64,000 nucleotides of DNA from contig CAWHCN010000006.1 in NCBI GenBank assembly GCA_963827935.1, forward strand, positions 384,776 to 448,775. The letters run 5' to 3'. Below, piece after piece: positions 9,855 through 19,776 of the stretch; the first letter of the stretch is position 1, and each line of letters starts with the position of its first letter. The stretch is from DATFNV01 sp963827935. Lineage in GTDB: Bacteria; Planctomycetota; Planctomycetia; Gemmatales; Gemmataceae. The notes under the pieces are model-generated. The model made no database searches and had not been told where the DNA came from. It saw nothing but the letters and a program-made list of their open reading frames with translations. The translations under genes and the position numbers were made by a program.

Positions 9855-10250
9855 ATGTCAGCTCCGCGAACGATCCTCCTGGTGGACGACGACGCCGACA
9901 TCCTGGCCGCGATGCGGACGGTGCTGGAGCGGCGCGGGTTTCGGGTGGTCACGGCCTCGGACGGCAATGCCGGCCTGGCCGCTGCCGAACGCGAGAGGCC
10001 CGACCTGGTGGTGGTGGACATGATGATGCCGAAGAAGAGCGGCTTTCTGGTGCTGGAAAAGCTCAAGTCCCACGGCGGCGGCCCGCGAGTGATCATGATT
10101 ACCGCCAACGAGGGGAGCCGCCACCGCGCCTATGCCGAGGCCCTCGGAGTCGATGACTATCTCCGCAAGCCTTTTGCGATGGACAAGCTGGTGGAAAGCG
10201 TCGAGCGGCTCTGTCCGCCGGCCCAGCCGGAGACGCCGAACGCCGGCTGA
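9855..10250 (+). CDS. Single-domain CheY-like response regulator
   Basis: I choose ATG 9855 because of the GGAGGG ribosome-binding site 8-12 bp upstream and because MSAPRTILLVDDDADILAAM starts exactly at the receiver domain. The acidic pair (VDDDAD), the phospho-acceptor Asp (DLVVVDMMMPKKSG), the Thr of ITANEG and the Lys of YLRKPFAMDKL are all present, so it should be phosphorylated by a histidine kinase. There is no output domain (131 residues), so it probably works by protein-protein contact. No kinase gene is next to it. Confidence 0.9.
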   Translation: MSAPRTILLVDDDADILAAMRTVLERRGFRVVTASDGNAGLAAAERERPDLVVVDMMMPKKSGFLVLEKLKSHGGGPRVIMITANEGSRHRAYAEALGVDDYLRKPFAMDKLVESVERLCPPAQPETPNAG

Positions 10251-10342
10251 GGCGGCGTTTCCTGCCCGCCGCCTCCGGCACCGTTCTTGCTCCCCTCTCT
10301 CCTGGATCGCCCCGACCATTCGCCTCCGGAGGGGCAGCTCCC

Positions 10343-11179
10343 ATGAAGAATATTCGGATTGTCGGCGGGCTCCTGGTAGTGGCCGCCGTGCTGACCGGTC
10401 GTCCCGCGGCGGCACAGTACCCGGTTGGTGACCGCCCCGGGCCGCTGAGTGCCGACCGGGCCTATTACGAGAGCCGCGGCTCGGGCAACCTGTACACCGT
10501 GCCGTCCGCGACGTTCGCCGGCCGTTATGAATTCCCGCCCACCCCGTACAGCGGCAGTTCTCCGGCCGGCCGTTTTGCTACCAGCAATGGGTACTATTCG
10601 ACCCTGCCTTCCAACTACTCGCCGATCTTCATGACCTCGCTGAACTATCCGGGGATTTACGGCTCGTATGCTTACGGCATCGGGGCCGCGACGGCCAATG
10701 TAGCCACGGCGTTCCAGACGATGGTCGATAACCCACCGTCGGATAACCCGGTGGGTGCGCCCTATGCACCACTGCAACGGCCGCTGGCGGATGTGCCCTA
10801 CAAGGTCCCCGTGGAGCTGAACACGGCACGCCAGGAATCGCCACAGCCGGCGTTGATCGACGTGATCCTCCCCGCCGAGGCCACGCTGTCGTTCCAGGGG
10901 ATTGCCATGAACGAGACCGGCGGGCTCCGGGCCTTTCAGTCGCCGCCGCTGGTGCCGGGCCGTTCCTACACCTATGACCTCAGGGCGACCTGGAAGACGC
11001 CGGAAGGGCAGGAGGTCATCCGCAATCGCCATCTGACCGTGCGGGCCGGGGAACGCCAGTTGGTGAACCTGACCCGCGCCGAGATGCCGCGGGCGGACGA
11101 GTTGCCGAGTGAACGGCCCACGCTGCGGACCGGGCCTCTACCGCAGCTCCGCAACGCGCGGCCAGCTCCGCAGGACTGA
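10343..11179 (+). CDS. Exported TIGR03000-type planctomycete protein
   Basis: MKNIRIVGGLLVVAAVLTGR followed by PAAAQ is a signal peptide cut near residue 25. After a Tyr/Gly/Ser-rich middle (RYEFPPTPYSGSSPAGRF) the last 110 residues show IDVILPAEATLSFQGIAMNE, LRAFQSPPLVPGRSYTYDLR and VRAGERQLVNLT, which is the TIGR03000 domain, known only from Planctomycetes. Its role is unknown; the domain sits at the end of many secreted proteins in this group. It is complete and is one of the strongest taxonomic markers here. A CTCCGGAGGGGCAG ribosome-binding site precedes the ATG. The gene may share a transcript with the response regulator 92 bp upstream. Confidence 0.85.
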   Translation: MKNIRIVGGLLVVAAVLTGRPAAAQYPVGDRPGPLSADRAYYESRGSGNLYTVPSATFAGRYEFPPTPYSGSSPAGRFATSNGYYSTLPSNYSPIFMTSLNYPGIYGSYAYGIGAATANVATAFQTMVDNPPSDNPVGAPYAPLQRPLADVPYKVPVELNTARQESPQPALIDVILPAEATLSFQGIAMNETGGLRAFQSPPLVPGRSYTYDLRATWKTPEGQEVIRNRHLTVRAGERQLVNLTRAEMPRADELPSERPTLRTGPLPQLRNARPAPQD

Positions 11180-11193
11180 GGACGCTCGGCGAG

Positions 11194-11664
11194 CTCGTTT
11201 TGCAGGTGACGGCGGCAAGGGTTTAGCCCGAAGCGCCAAGCAAACGTCACACGCGGCCTCCGCCGCGATACCATCCCCAGGCGCTGTGCCCAATAACATG
11301 AGCGGATGTTCAGTTTTTGGCACAGCGCCTGGAGAACGTCACACGCGGCCTCCGCCGCGATACCATCCCCAGGCGCTGTGCCCAATAACATGAGCGGATG
11401 TTCAGTTTTTGGCACAGCGCCTGGAGATCTCGTTTTGCAGGTGACGGCGGCAAGGGTTTAGCCCGAAGCGCCAAGCAAACGTCACACGCGGCCTCCGCCG
11501 CGATACCATCCCCAGGCGCTGTGCCCAATAACATGAGCGGATGTTCAGTTTTTGGCACAGCGCCTGGAGAGAACGTCACACGCGGCCTCCGCCGCGATAC
11601 CATCCCCAGGCGCTGTGCCCAATAACATGAGCGGATGTTCAGTTTTTGGCACAGCGCCTGGAGA
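11194..11664. repeat. Tandem array of palindrome-containing 92-bp repeats (two 235-bp superunits)
   Basis: Four near-identical 92-bp units lie at 11244-11335, 11336-11427, 11479-11570 and 11573-11664. Each contains a stem formed by CCAGGCGCTGTGCC and GGCACAGCGCCTGG around a 27-nt loop, plus GCGGCCTCCGCCGC. A 50-bp lead segment (CTCGTTTTGCAGGTGACGG at 11194) is repeated at 11429, so the array is two copies of a 235-bp block. It sits between the TIGR03000 gene and the 3' end of an IS110 element. It is not a CRISPR: there are no variable spacers. Downstream, 11660-11690 forms another short hairpin (GGAGAGGGCG/CGCCCTCTCC). Confidence 0.9.
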
Positions 11665-11854
11665 GGGCGCACGGACTTACGCCCTCTCCAGGAACGCTCT
11701 TCGAGAGTAAAGACTCTTTCGGAGTTGTCAAGGCGCTCTTGGGGTGGCGTACGGCACGCCATCCCCCTCCCCACGTCGGGCGTGGAACCGCGCGTGCTTG
11801 GCGTTGTGAGCGTTCGTGCGCCTGTCGCCGGGCCGCGACCGCGTGGCACCACCC
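11665..11854 (-). other. Structured non-coding 3' end of the IS110 element
   Basis: This 190-bp stretch follows the natural stop of the IS110 transposase (TAA at 11855-11857 on the minus strand). An open frame crosses it only because of an upstream frame change. It contains a strong hairpin around 11738-11770 (GGGGTGGCGT/ACGCCATCCCC) and a GAGAGT/ACTCTT pair near 11705. IS110-family elements encode a structured guide (bridge) RNA in one non-coding end; 3' placement is typical of the IS1111 group. Assignment as an RNA gene is inference only. Confidence 0.35.
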
Positions 11855-13259
11855 TTATTCCGTGGCCAGCGTCTGCGGCTCCAGACGATAGCCCAACTCG
11901 GCCGCCTTGCGCCAGACCATGCAGTTGCCGCTGGCGGTATGCCTCCTCGTAGGCGGTCTGCTCCTGACGCACATACTCCTCGCCGTACTTCAAGAGACGG
12001 TACACCCGCTCCGCGATCTTCCGCGCCGTCGCCACCACCGCCTTGCCTCCGCCCGCCCGCGCCTGAATGCGGCGGTAGAACGCGCCCAACGCATTCTTGG
12101 CGTGGTGACAACCTTGACCCGCCATCCGCAACGCCCGTGCGGCGCGATTGGCGCCCCGACGCACCCGCCGGCTGCGAATACGCCCGGCCGAACCCTGATG
12201 CTGCGGACACAACCCCAGCCAACTCACGAAACGCTTCACCGTCGGGAACTTGCTCATGTCCGTGCCGATCTCACTGAGGACCACCAGGGCCGTGGCCGCA
12301 TCGATCCCCTCGATCACCGTCAGGTCCACACCCGCCAGGCGGTACAGGGCCGCACGCACATCGAAGCACGCCTCGTTGACCTTCCGCCCCCGCCGCCGCG
12401 GCTTGGGCGGCAGCGGCCGGCCGCCGCTCTTGTCCGCGAACGTCCGCAGTTGGGCCTCGATCTGGGCATCGCACTGCTGCAGGTGCTTGTGATAGAACTC
12501 GTACAACGCTAACGCCTGCCGCAAGGCAAACAGGTGCTCCTCCCGCCAGTTGCCCTGTAAGGCCCGCGCGATCTCCGCCTCGGTCCGCTGGCAGTTCTCA
12601 TGACGCAGTTTGGCCAGTTGGCCGGCATCACGCTGGCCACGCAGGATGGCCTTCAGAATGGCCAGACCCGTCACGCCGACGACGTCGCTGACCACCTCCG
12701 TCAACTTGACGTTCATCTCTTCCAGTGCCTTCTGGATGTGCTGGATGTGCTGTCCGGCGTAGGCGATCAGCATCTGCCGCTGCCGCAGGTAGGCCCGCAG
12801 CACCACCACCTGATCGTCCGGCCGAAACGACGCCGTTAACAGGCCGTAGCTGTGCAGACGCTGAATCCACTGGCAGTCGAGCACGTCGGTCTTGGGCCGG
12901 CCGGGCGCGTGCCGCGTCTGACGCGGATCGACCAGATAGACCTGGAAGCCACGCCGCTCCAGCAACTCGAACAGGGCAATCCAGTAGACGCCCGTCGATT
13001 CCATGGCCACGCTGGTGATGCCGCAGGCGGCCAGCCAATCGGCGAGCAGCTCCAGGTCGGCGGTGCAGGTGCCGAACTTGTGAACGTGCGGCGGCAGGGA
13101 CGGGTCGGGATTGACCCAGCCGGCGGGCACGGCGTCGGGCGACACGGCCACAAAGTGGCTGGCGGCATGTACGTCGATGCCGGCGGCGTGTGGCTGGGCG
13201 ATCCGCAACGGTTCGGCCGAGGCGGGGACACGAGCATCGCAACGGTAGCGTGGTGTCAT
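11855..13259 (-). CDS. IS110-family DEDD transposase (one late frame break)
   Basis: From ATG 13259 the protein shows HAAGIDVHAASHFVAVSPD, SVAMESTGVYWIALF and KTDVLDCQWIQRLH (the D, E and DD positions of the RuvC-like domain), and then the Transposase_20 block LTVIEGIDAATALVVLSEIG followed by FPTVKRFVSWLGLCP and GANRAARALRMAG. About 465 residues is normal length. Near 11915 the frame changes; the natural end LEPQTLATE and its stop lie in the other frame at 11855, whereas the unshifted frame runs on into the repeat array. The element abuts an IS630 copy at about 13329. It looks recently active apart from the single break. Confidence 0.85.
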
Positions 13260-13329
13260 GGCAACCTCCGGAACAAGGGTGGGGTAGTCCTGGGCGGAGG
13301 GGCCGCGGGCGCGGGAGTGCGAAGGCAGC

Positions 13330-14763
13330 TAGTGCCGCATTTCTCAAGCATCATTGCATAAGGCAGCGGCTTCCGCCAGTCGCTGGATTTTCCCCAGTTT
13401 GAGGCGGCGGTGCGGTGCGACGAAGCTCGCGCGGCGTTGCTTCTGCACCGGCTTGCCGGTGTAAGTCCAGGCGAAGGGGTGGGCCATCGTAGCGTTGTAG
13501 TAGTCCATGAATTCCCGCAACTGCGCTTCCAGGTCCGTCACCGACGTGAAGTTTCCGCCCCGCAGCAGCTTCCGGTGGATGATCCCGAACACGATCTCGA
13601 TCTGGTTCAGCCACGAACTGTGCTTCGGGAGGTAGACGAAGCGGATCCGGTGGGCAGCGTCCGACAGGAACTCCTTCCGCGTGGCCATCGATTCGAGGAT
13701 GCCGCTGTCGTTTTTTTCCCCAGTTCATCGGGCACGCCGCAGCGTTGGGCGACGAACTTCACCAGGCTTTCCGACATGTGCGTGTTGAGGCAGTCGACCA
13801 CGAAGAGCCATTCGGCGGTGGGGTCGGTGTCCACGGTCCGGGTGATGTGCGCGACGAACTCCGCTTCGGTACGGGTCGCCTCCAGCGTTGGGCAGACGAT
13901 CATCCCCGTCACCACGTCCAGACCGGCGGTCAGCGTCGTCGTCCCGTGCCGGGTGTATTCGAATTCCTGCTTCGGCACGCTGTTGGGTTGGGCCGGCTTG
14001 TCGGGGGCGTTCCGCTCGATGGCCTGCAGCGAGGTCGCCTCGTCCACGCTCACCGTGTGCGTGCCGTCCGCCGCTTTCATCGGCGCCTCGAGGTAGGTTC
14101 GGCAAACGTTTTCGACCTCGGCCAGGAACTTCTGGGGGTCCTTCTCCGTGGTGTTGAGCCACATTTTCTTGCGGTGCGGCTGCACGGCGGCCTGCTGCAG
14201 GAAGCGGCCAACCTGAGACACGGAAATAGCCTCCACGATCTGCCGCGCGATCGCCTCGTCGCGCAGTTCCCGGAGCGTCCAGTGGTCGATCGGCCGGCCC
14301 GACAACTTCGGCGGCTCGCACGCTAACGCCACGATCTGGGACACCTGAAAGGCGGTGAACGTCGCCGGGGCACCCGGTCGCGGGGCGTCGGCGAGGACGT
14401 CGACGATCGCCTCCCGCAGGCGGTGAGGTTCGGTGCATTCCCACACGCACAACGAATCCCACGCGTCCCGCCAGCGCTGCCGCCAGAGGCCCACCTGCAG
14501 TCGGTTGAGGCCGACCCGCGAGGCGATCTCCTCGTTCAGCAGGCCGGCGAATCCCAGCAAAATGATCGTCGCCCGCTGCACCACGCACTTGGCGACCGTA
14601 CGCGACTTGCTGAATTCCTGCAGCAGAACCTGCTGCCTTTCGCTGACGATGATCTTCGCCGCCTTCCCTGGCATAGGTCGATCTCCCGCCTCACAATCGA
14701 GAGACCAGGCAAGATACGCCATGTCCAGTTTTCGTGCTACGCCGTTTCCGCGGTGCGGCACTA
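13330..14763 (-). mobile_element. IS630-family element with TA target duplication
   Basis: Both ends read CTAGTGCCGCA when viewed from outside: TA at 13330-13331 followed by GTGCCGCA, and TGCGGCAC followed by TA at 14762-14763. A duplicated TA and short inverted repeats are the hallmark of IS630/Tc1-type insertion. The transposase reads on the minus strand from ATG 14674 to the stop at 13344. Its N-terminal half has HTH segments (LNEEIASRVGLNRLQVGLWR); the catalytic DDE part gives TVSVDEATSLQAI, LFVVDCLNTHMSE and, after a frame change in an A7 run near 13712, YLPKHSSWLNQIEIVF (the final Glu). It has inserted into the 3' part of the beta-helix gene. Confidence 0.88.
13344..14674 (-). CDS. IS630-family transposase (frame break at A7)
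   Basis: MPGKAAKIIVSERQQVLLQE begins a protein of about 440 residues when the two frames are joined. It is an IS630 DDE enzyme: the three catalytic acidic residues are in TVSVDEATS, VVDCLNTH and SSWLNQIEIVF. The frame changes exactly at a run of seven A (minus strand) near 13709-13715. Some IS630 elements use -1 frameshifting or transcript slippage at such A runs to make the full transposase, so this break may be natural. The upstream ATG 14776 would extend outside the element, so I use 14674. Confidence 0.8.
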
Positions 14764-15530
14764 GCCACCGACACATCGACTATACCAGCATTGTCTGGTG
14801 CGCGCTCACGGTCATCGTCGTATCGGAATTGATAGTCACACTGGTGGCCAACGTGTCGCCGAAGTACACGCCATAGGGGGCGCTGAAGCCTGTTCCAGTT
14901 ATCGTCACAACGTTACCACCGCCGGTCGATCCCGGCATTGGGCTAACGGTGGAGACCGTGGGCACGGGTATGGTACTGCTGCCACCGCTCAGGTCGTAGT
15001 CGTAGGAGAACTCGGAGGTCCAGCCATCCGCTGCCATGCCAGTGGCTGTCGCGTCGATGTAATCGCCAGGGGGGCGCGTTCCGTCAGCTACAGACGCGGT
15101 AAAACTCGCGTATCCCGTGCCGTCGGTCGTCACATTGTAGTCGCCAAGATAGAACTCTCCCTCTCGTTCATCGATCATGTCACTGAAAAACTCGAGCTCG
15201 AATTGCGAACTCGGGGCACTGTTCAGCGTTCCGACGATCGTGAAAGTGCCGCCGCTGTAGGCGACCGATGTTAGGACCGGCGTGCCTGTCATTGTGCCAT
15301 TATCGATGCCGTAGCCGTTCTGCGTCATGATGTTGGGATCGTTCGCTTTGTTGGCCGCGACATTATCGTCCGCTTGATCCTTATTATTCTTGATTATGTT
15401 ATCCTTCACGCGGTTCTTCGCGACGCCGGCAGCAAACCTAATGGCGCGTACCGACGTTCCCGACGGCCTCCGTCAGGTCTTGGCCTACTCCGATAAGGTT
15501 ACTGGAAATGAGGTTGCCCTGTGACGCTAG

Positions 15531-17566
15531 CCTCGATTTCCACGGAGGGGATTTTTCCCCTCTGAACGCATGCAAATTCAGCAAAACCGGCTGTTTTTCG
15601 CCGTCTTCGTTAACCGTTGCGATGACTTAAATCCTCGTTGTACATTCGTCACCTCCTCCGAGGGATTCTCGCCTTGAGCGAATTATCCCACGATTTCCCG
15701 GAATTCCGCCTGGCACGCGCAGCTGCTTGCCAGCTGCGCGTGCCAGGCGTAGCATGTGCTGGGTATGAACACTACTACTCGGAATGACTTAACGCCGATC
15801 GCCTACTTCTTCTTCGCTCCCGAAAACTCCCTCCACCGACAATACGAGGCCTTCCGCGCCTACTTCGTCGAGGGCAGCCCTTCCCACGAGGTCGCACGCC
15901 GCTTCGGCTACTCGCCCGGCTCGTTTCGCGTCCTCTGCCACGAGTTCCGCCATGACCCCGACAAACAACTCCGCTTCTTCCAGACGGTCCAGCATGGGCC
16001 ACGCTATGCCCCAGCCCGTGACCGGGTCCGCGAACTCGTGGTGGCCATGCGCAAACGCAACCTCTCCGTCTACGACATCCAGCGTGAACTGGCCCAGGCC
16101 GGACACACCATCTGCATTAATGCCCTCGCCGTCCTGTTGCGCGAGGAAGGCTTCGCGCGATTGCCGCGCCGTCTCGATGACGAACGGCCCGCGGCGACTC
16201 GACCGGCAACCGAGGCCGCGGCCGACGTGCGCGCCGTGAGCCTGGAACCGCGCTCCTTCCGCACGCGCCTCGGCGGCCTCTTCTTCTTCGTGCCGCTCCT
16301 GAAAGACATCCGGCTGACGGATGTGCTGCGTCAGGCTGACCTCCCCGGTTCCCAGATGATTCCCGCCGAGCAGGCCCTGCGGAGTCTGCTGGCCCTCAAG
16401 CTCGTTGGCACCGAACGCAAGAGTCACGTCATGGACCTGGTTTGCGACCAGGGCCTCGCCCTGTTCGCCGGCCTGAACGTGGTACCCAAACGCTCCTACC
16501 TGGCCAGCTATAGCTCGCGCGTCGATCACCGGGCCGTAGTCCGCCTCATGGCTGCCTGGTTCGACGAGGTGCGGCGGGCCGGGCTGCCGCTCGGCGATTC
16601 CATCGACCTCGACTTCCACTCCGTACCCGCCAACACTCAGGAAGAGCCGCTGGAAAAACACTACATTTCCAGCCGCAGCCGCGCCCAGCAAGGCGTCCTG
16701 GTTTTCCTGGCCCGCGATGCCGCCGCCCGTGTCCTCTGCTACGCCCACGCTGGGATCCCCAAAGACCAGAAGGCGGCCGAGGTCCTCCGCTTCGCCGACT
16801 TCTGGCAAGAACGCACTGGCAGTTCACCCCGCGAACTGGTCTTCGATTCGCAACTGACCACCTACCAACACCTGCAGCAGTTGAACCAGCGCGGTATCGG
16901 TTTCCTGACGCTCCGACGCCGCACACGCTCGATGCTCGGCCGTATCTGGAGCCTCCCGGCGTCGGCCTGGCGGCGGATCACGCTGTCCTCCCTGACCCGC
17001 GCCTTCCGCACGCCCCGTGTCTTGGATGAGCGCGTGTCGCTCCCCGGCTATACGGGCCAGGTGCGGCAAATCATCGTGATCGATCTGGGCCACGAGGAGC
17101 CGACCATCCTCCTGACCAACAACTTCCGGTCCGGTTGCGCGACCCTGGTGACTCGCTATGCCCAACGCATGCTGATCGAGAATGGTATCTCCGAGGCCAT
17201 CCAGTTCTTTCACATCGATGCCCTGTCGTCGATGATCGGGATGAAGGTGGACTTCGACCTGCAGATCACCCTCATGGCCACGCCCTGTATCGGCTGCTGG
17301 CCAACCGCGTAGGCCGGGAGTACCAGCACGCGACGGCCAAGAAGATCTTCCGCAACCTGCTGAACGTTTCGGCGACCGTCGAGGTGCTGGACCACGAAGT
17401 AGTCATTGCCATGGACAAGCGGGCTACAATCCCTACCTCGTCGCGTCGCAGCTCGCGGACGAACCGACCCCCATGCCCTGGTTCGGTAACAAGCGCCTGG
17501 TCATCCGCTTTTCCTGACCTCACATGTCGCTTTTGTTAACCGAACTTGGTACCGTGGAAATCGAGG
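15531..17566 (+). mobile_element. DDE insertion sequence flanked by CTAG duplication
   Basis: Terminal inverted repeats CCTCGATTTCCACGG (15531-15545) and CCGTGGAAATCGAGG (17552-17566) are flanked on both sides by CTAG (15527-15530 and 17567-17570). Deleting one CTAG plus the element restores the beta-helix reading NGVLVDGLASQGNLIS, so the boundaries are exact. The 2036-bp element encodes one transposase. An 18-bp-arm palindrome (15708-15748, GCCTGGCACGCGCAGCTG) lies just upstream of the transposase start, in a position to affect its expression. Confidence 0.88.
15765..17517 (+). CDS. IS4/IS1634-like DDE transposase with N-terminal HTH (two late frame breaks)
   Basis: ATG 15765 (MNTTTRNDLTPIAYFFFAPE) opens a protein with an N-terminal helix-turn-helix (EVARRFGYSPGSFRVLCHEF) and a long DDE domain: SIDLDFHSVPANT, ELVFDSQLTTYQHL and LIENGISEAIQFFHID. 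After about 17262 the reading moves to a second frame (LYRLLANRVGREYQHATAKK) and near 17425 to a third (NPYLVASQLADEP, PWFGNKRLVIRFS) which ends at 17517. Joined length is about 580 residues. I am confident it is a DDE transposase of the IS4 superfamily; the exact family (IS1634-like or an unassigned one) is uncertain. The 4-bp CTAG duplication is a useful classifier. Confidence 0.75.
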
Positions 17567-17582
17567 CTAGGCCATCCACAAG

Positions 17583-18948
17583 GGCTCTTCGCGTTTTTTA
17601 GTGGGTAACTTTCGGCCCAGGAAGGGACAAATCCCCTGCTTTCCCCGAGGAAAACCGCCTTCCCCGCGGAGCAAAAAGCTGCCATGCTGACACGATGGCC
17701 ATCTTCAAGCTGCTCCATGACCTCTACCGGTTTCCTGGCTTCGTCCCTCTGGCCCAGGTCCGGGGCCTCTTCGGGGACCCCCACGCCGTCGTTATCACCC
17801 TGCGGCGCTGCCGAAAAAAACGCGCTGCGGCGTCTGCGGCCAGGAGTATTACAGCCACTACGACAAACGGACCCGACGCGTCCGCGATCTCTCCTGCGGC
17901 GACAAACGCGTCTACCTCACCTTCCGCCTCCGCCGCGTCCAGTGCTCACGGTGTGGCGGCGTGAAGAACGAGGGCCTCGACTGGCTGGCCGACAACCCGC
18001 TCTACACCAAGCGGTTCGCCTTCTTCGTGGGCCGCCGCTGTCGCCAGACGCCCATCAAGGAGGTGGCCGAAGAACTCTTCCTCGATTGGCACGCCGTCAA
18101 GGAGTTGGACAAGCAGTACATGCCGCGCAGCTTCGCCGGGTCGGCACCCCGGCGCCCCGGGTCATCGGCATCGACGAAATCGCCGTCGCCAGGGGGCACC
18201 AGTACCGCATCGTCGTCAGCGACCTGGAGCGTGGTCGTCCCATCTGGTTTGGCGGCGTGGACCGTTCCGAGGCCAGCCTGGACGAGTTCTTTGCCTGGCT
18301 GGGCCCAGAAAAATGCGGCAAAATCCGCGTGGCGGTCATGGACATGTGGCAGGCGTTCCGTAACTCCACCCTCAAGGAGGGGAACGCTCCCCAGGCCACG
18401 ATCGTGTACGACAAGTTCCACATCCTGATGCACCTGGCCGAGGCGATGGACCAGGTGCGCAGGCGGGAATACGCCCGCGTGTCGGGCAAGGACCGGCGCT
18501 TCATCAAAGGGCAGAGGTACACGCTTTTGTCTCACTGGGAAAACCTCAACGCCACGGGGCGGGAAGCCCTGACGCTGTTGTTCAAGGCCAACCGCCGGCT
18601 GAACAAGGCGTACCTCCTCAAGGAGTCCTTCGATCAGCTCTGGGACTACTGGAGCCCCGGCTGGGCCCGGCGTTTCTTCGACCAGTGGCGTGCCGCGTTG
18701 CGCTGGCAACGTCTGGAGCCCTTCGAGCGCTTCGCCCGCATGGTGGCAGCGCACTGGGACGGGATCGAGGCCTATTGCCGCGCGGAGAACAAGGTGCCGT
18801 TGGGTTTCGTGGAAGGCATCAACAACAAGATCCGTGCCATCCAGAGGCGGGCGTACGGCTTCCGGGATGAGGAGTACCTCCGGCTGAAAATCCTGACCTG
18901 CATGCTCCCAAAACTGTGAAAAGTACCCACCAAAAAACGCGAAGACCC
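17583..18948 (+). mobile_element. ISL3-family element, copy 1 (with 8-bp duplication)
   Basis: The 1366-bp element begins GGCTCTTCGCGTTTTTTAGT and ends with the reverse complement of GGGTCTTCGCGTTTTTTGGT, and is flanked by the 8-bp direct repeat TCCACAAG (17575-17582 and 18949-18956), the duplication length of ISL3. The same 1366-bp element occurs inverted at 24107-25472. Only a few base differences are visible between them. Confidence 0.9.
17695..18919 (+). CDS. ISL3-family transposase, copy 1 (two frame breaks)
   Basis: MAIFKLLHDLYRFPGFVPLA starts in one frame; at an A7 run near 17813 it moves to a second (RCGVCGQEYYSHYD, then CGGVKNEGLDWLADNPLYTK), giving a zinc-finger with CxxC pairs and an HTH (IKEVAEELFLDWHAVKELDK). 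Near 18125 it moves to a third (RVIGIDEIAVARGHQYRIVV, MDMWQAFRNS, GFVEGINNKIRAIQRRAYGF), which carries the ISL3 DDE residues. The same two breaks are present in copy 2, so they were inherited by both copies or arise from one shared consensus. Confidence 0.8.
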
Positions 18949-19776
18949 TCCACAAGAACGCCATTCCCGGTATTACCCGAGATGACGTTTAGTTGCCCCA
19001 TGCCGGTGTTCCCAATGTTATTCGAAACGGAACTGGAAATATGTACGGCATTCCCACTGTTGGGAAGGGCGTGAAGACCAGTCCGGCGCGTCCCAATGAA
19101 ATTGCCAAAGACATTATTGGACCCGCCAGTCGTAGCCCCCTGTGGCCCGATCAACACGCCGTCGCCGGTGTTTCCCGAGATTATGTTCGCTGGCCACGTG
19201 ATGACGTTGCCAATTGATCCAGCGGCGATGCCGACGTTGTTCATGCTGCTGGTCCCATTGATCACCACACCTGTCCCGTTGGCCAAAGAGTTGTTGCCGT
19301 CCTCGGTGGCGCCTATGATATTGCCGACGATATTGTTGCCATTGGAATTGTTAATCGTAATGCCCGCACCCAGATTGCCAGAAATGACATTCAGGCCAGT
19401 GCTGACGCTACTATTGGAGCTGATGCTGGCCGGCTTGATGTTTCCGGATCCGATGTTATTGCTAGCGGCGCCACCGTCGAGCAGAATCCCACTTGTCTTG
19501 TTACTATTGTTGCCCAGCACCGGCCCCGGCGCATTATCGGTGCCGATGAAGGACGCTTGCACCAAGTTGGCGGATGACTGTTTGCCGGTGATGTGAACGC
19601 CGTTCAGCGTGTTCTTGTAGACGAACATGCGGCCATTGCCGCCAGCGATCTTGGTTGTGACTATTTTCCCGTTGTCTACCGTGTCGATCTTGGTGCCATC
19701 TGGGGCGCCAATGGTTACGCCTGAGACATTGCTCAGGAGGATGCCGTCTTGCTTGACGCTGTCGATGGTAATTCTA

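Noticed and set aside
11194..11664. Regular repeats that could be a CRISPR array
   Set aside because: The repeats are 92 bp, contiguous, and the intervening segments are themselves repeated; there are no variable spacers and no cas genes.
11310..11854. Extra C-terminal domain of the IS110 transposase (the frame stays open through the repeats, 649 codons)
   Set aside because: The extension is a translation of the palindromic repeats in a shifted frame; the natural C-terminus LEPQTLATE and stop are found at 11855 in the other frame.
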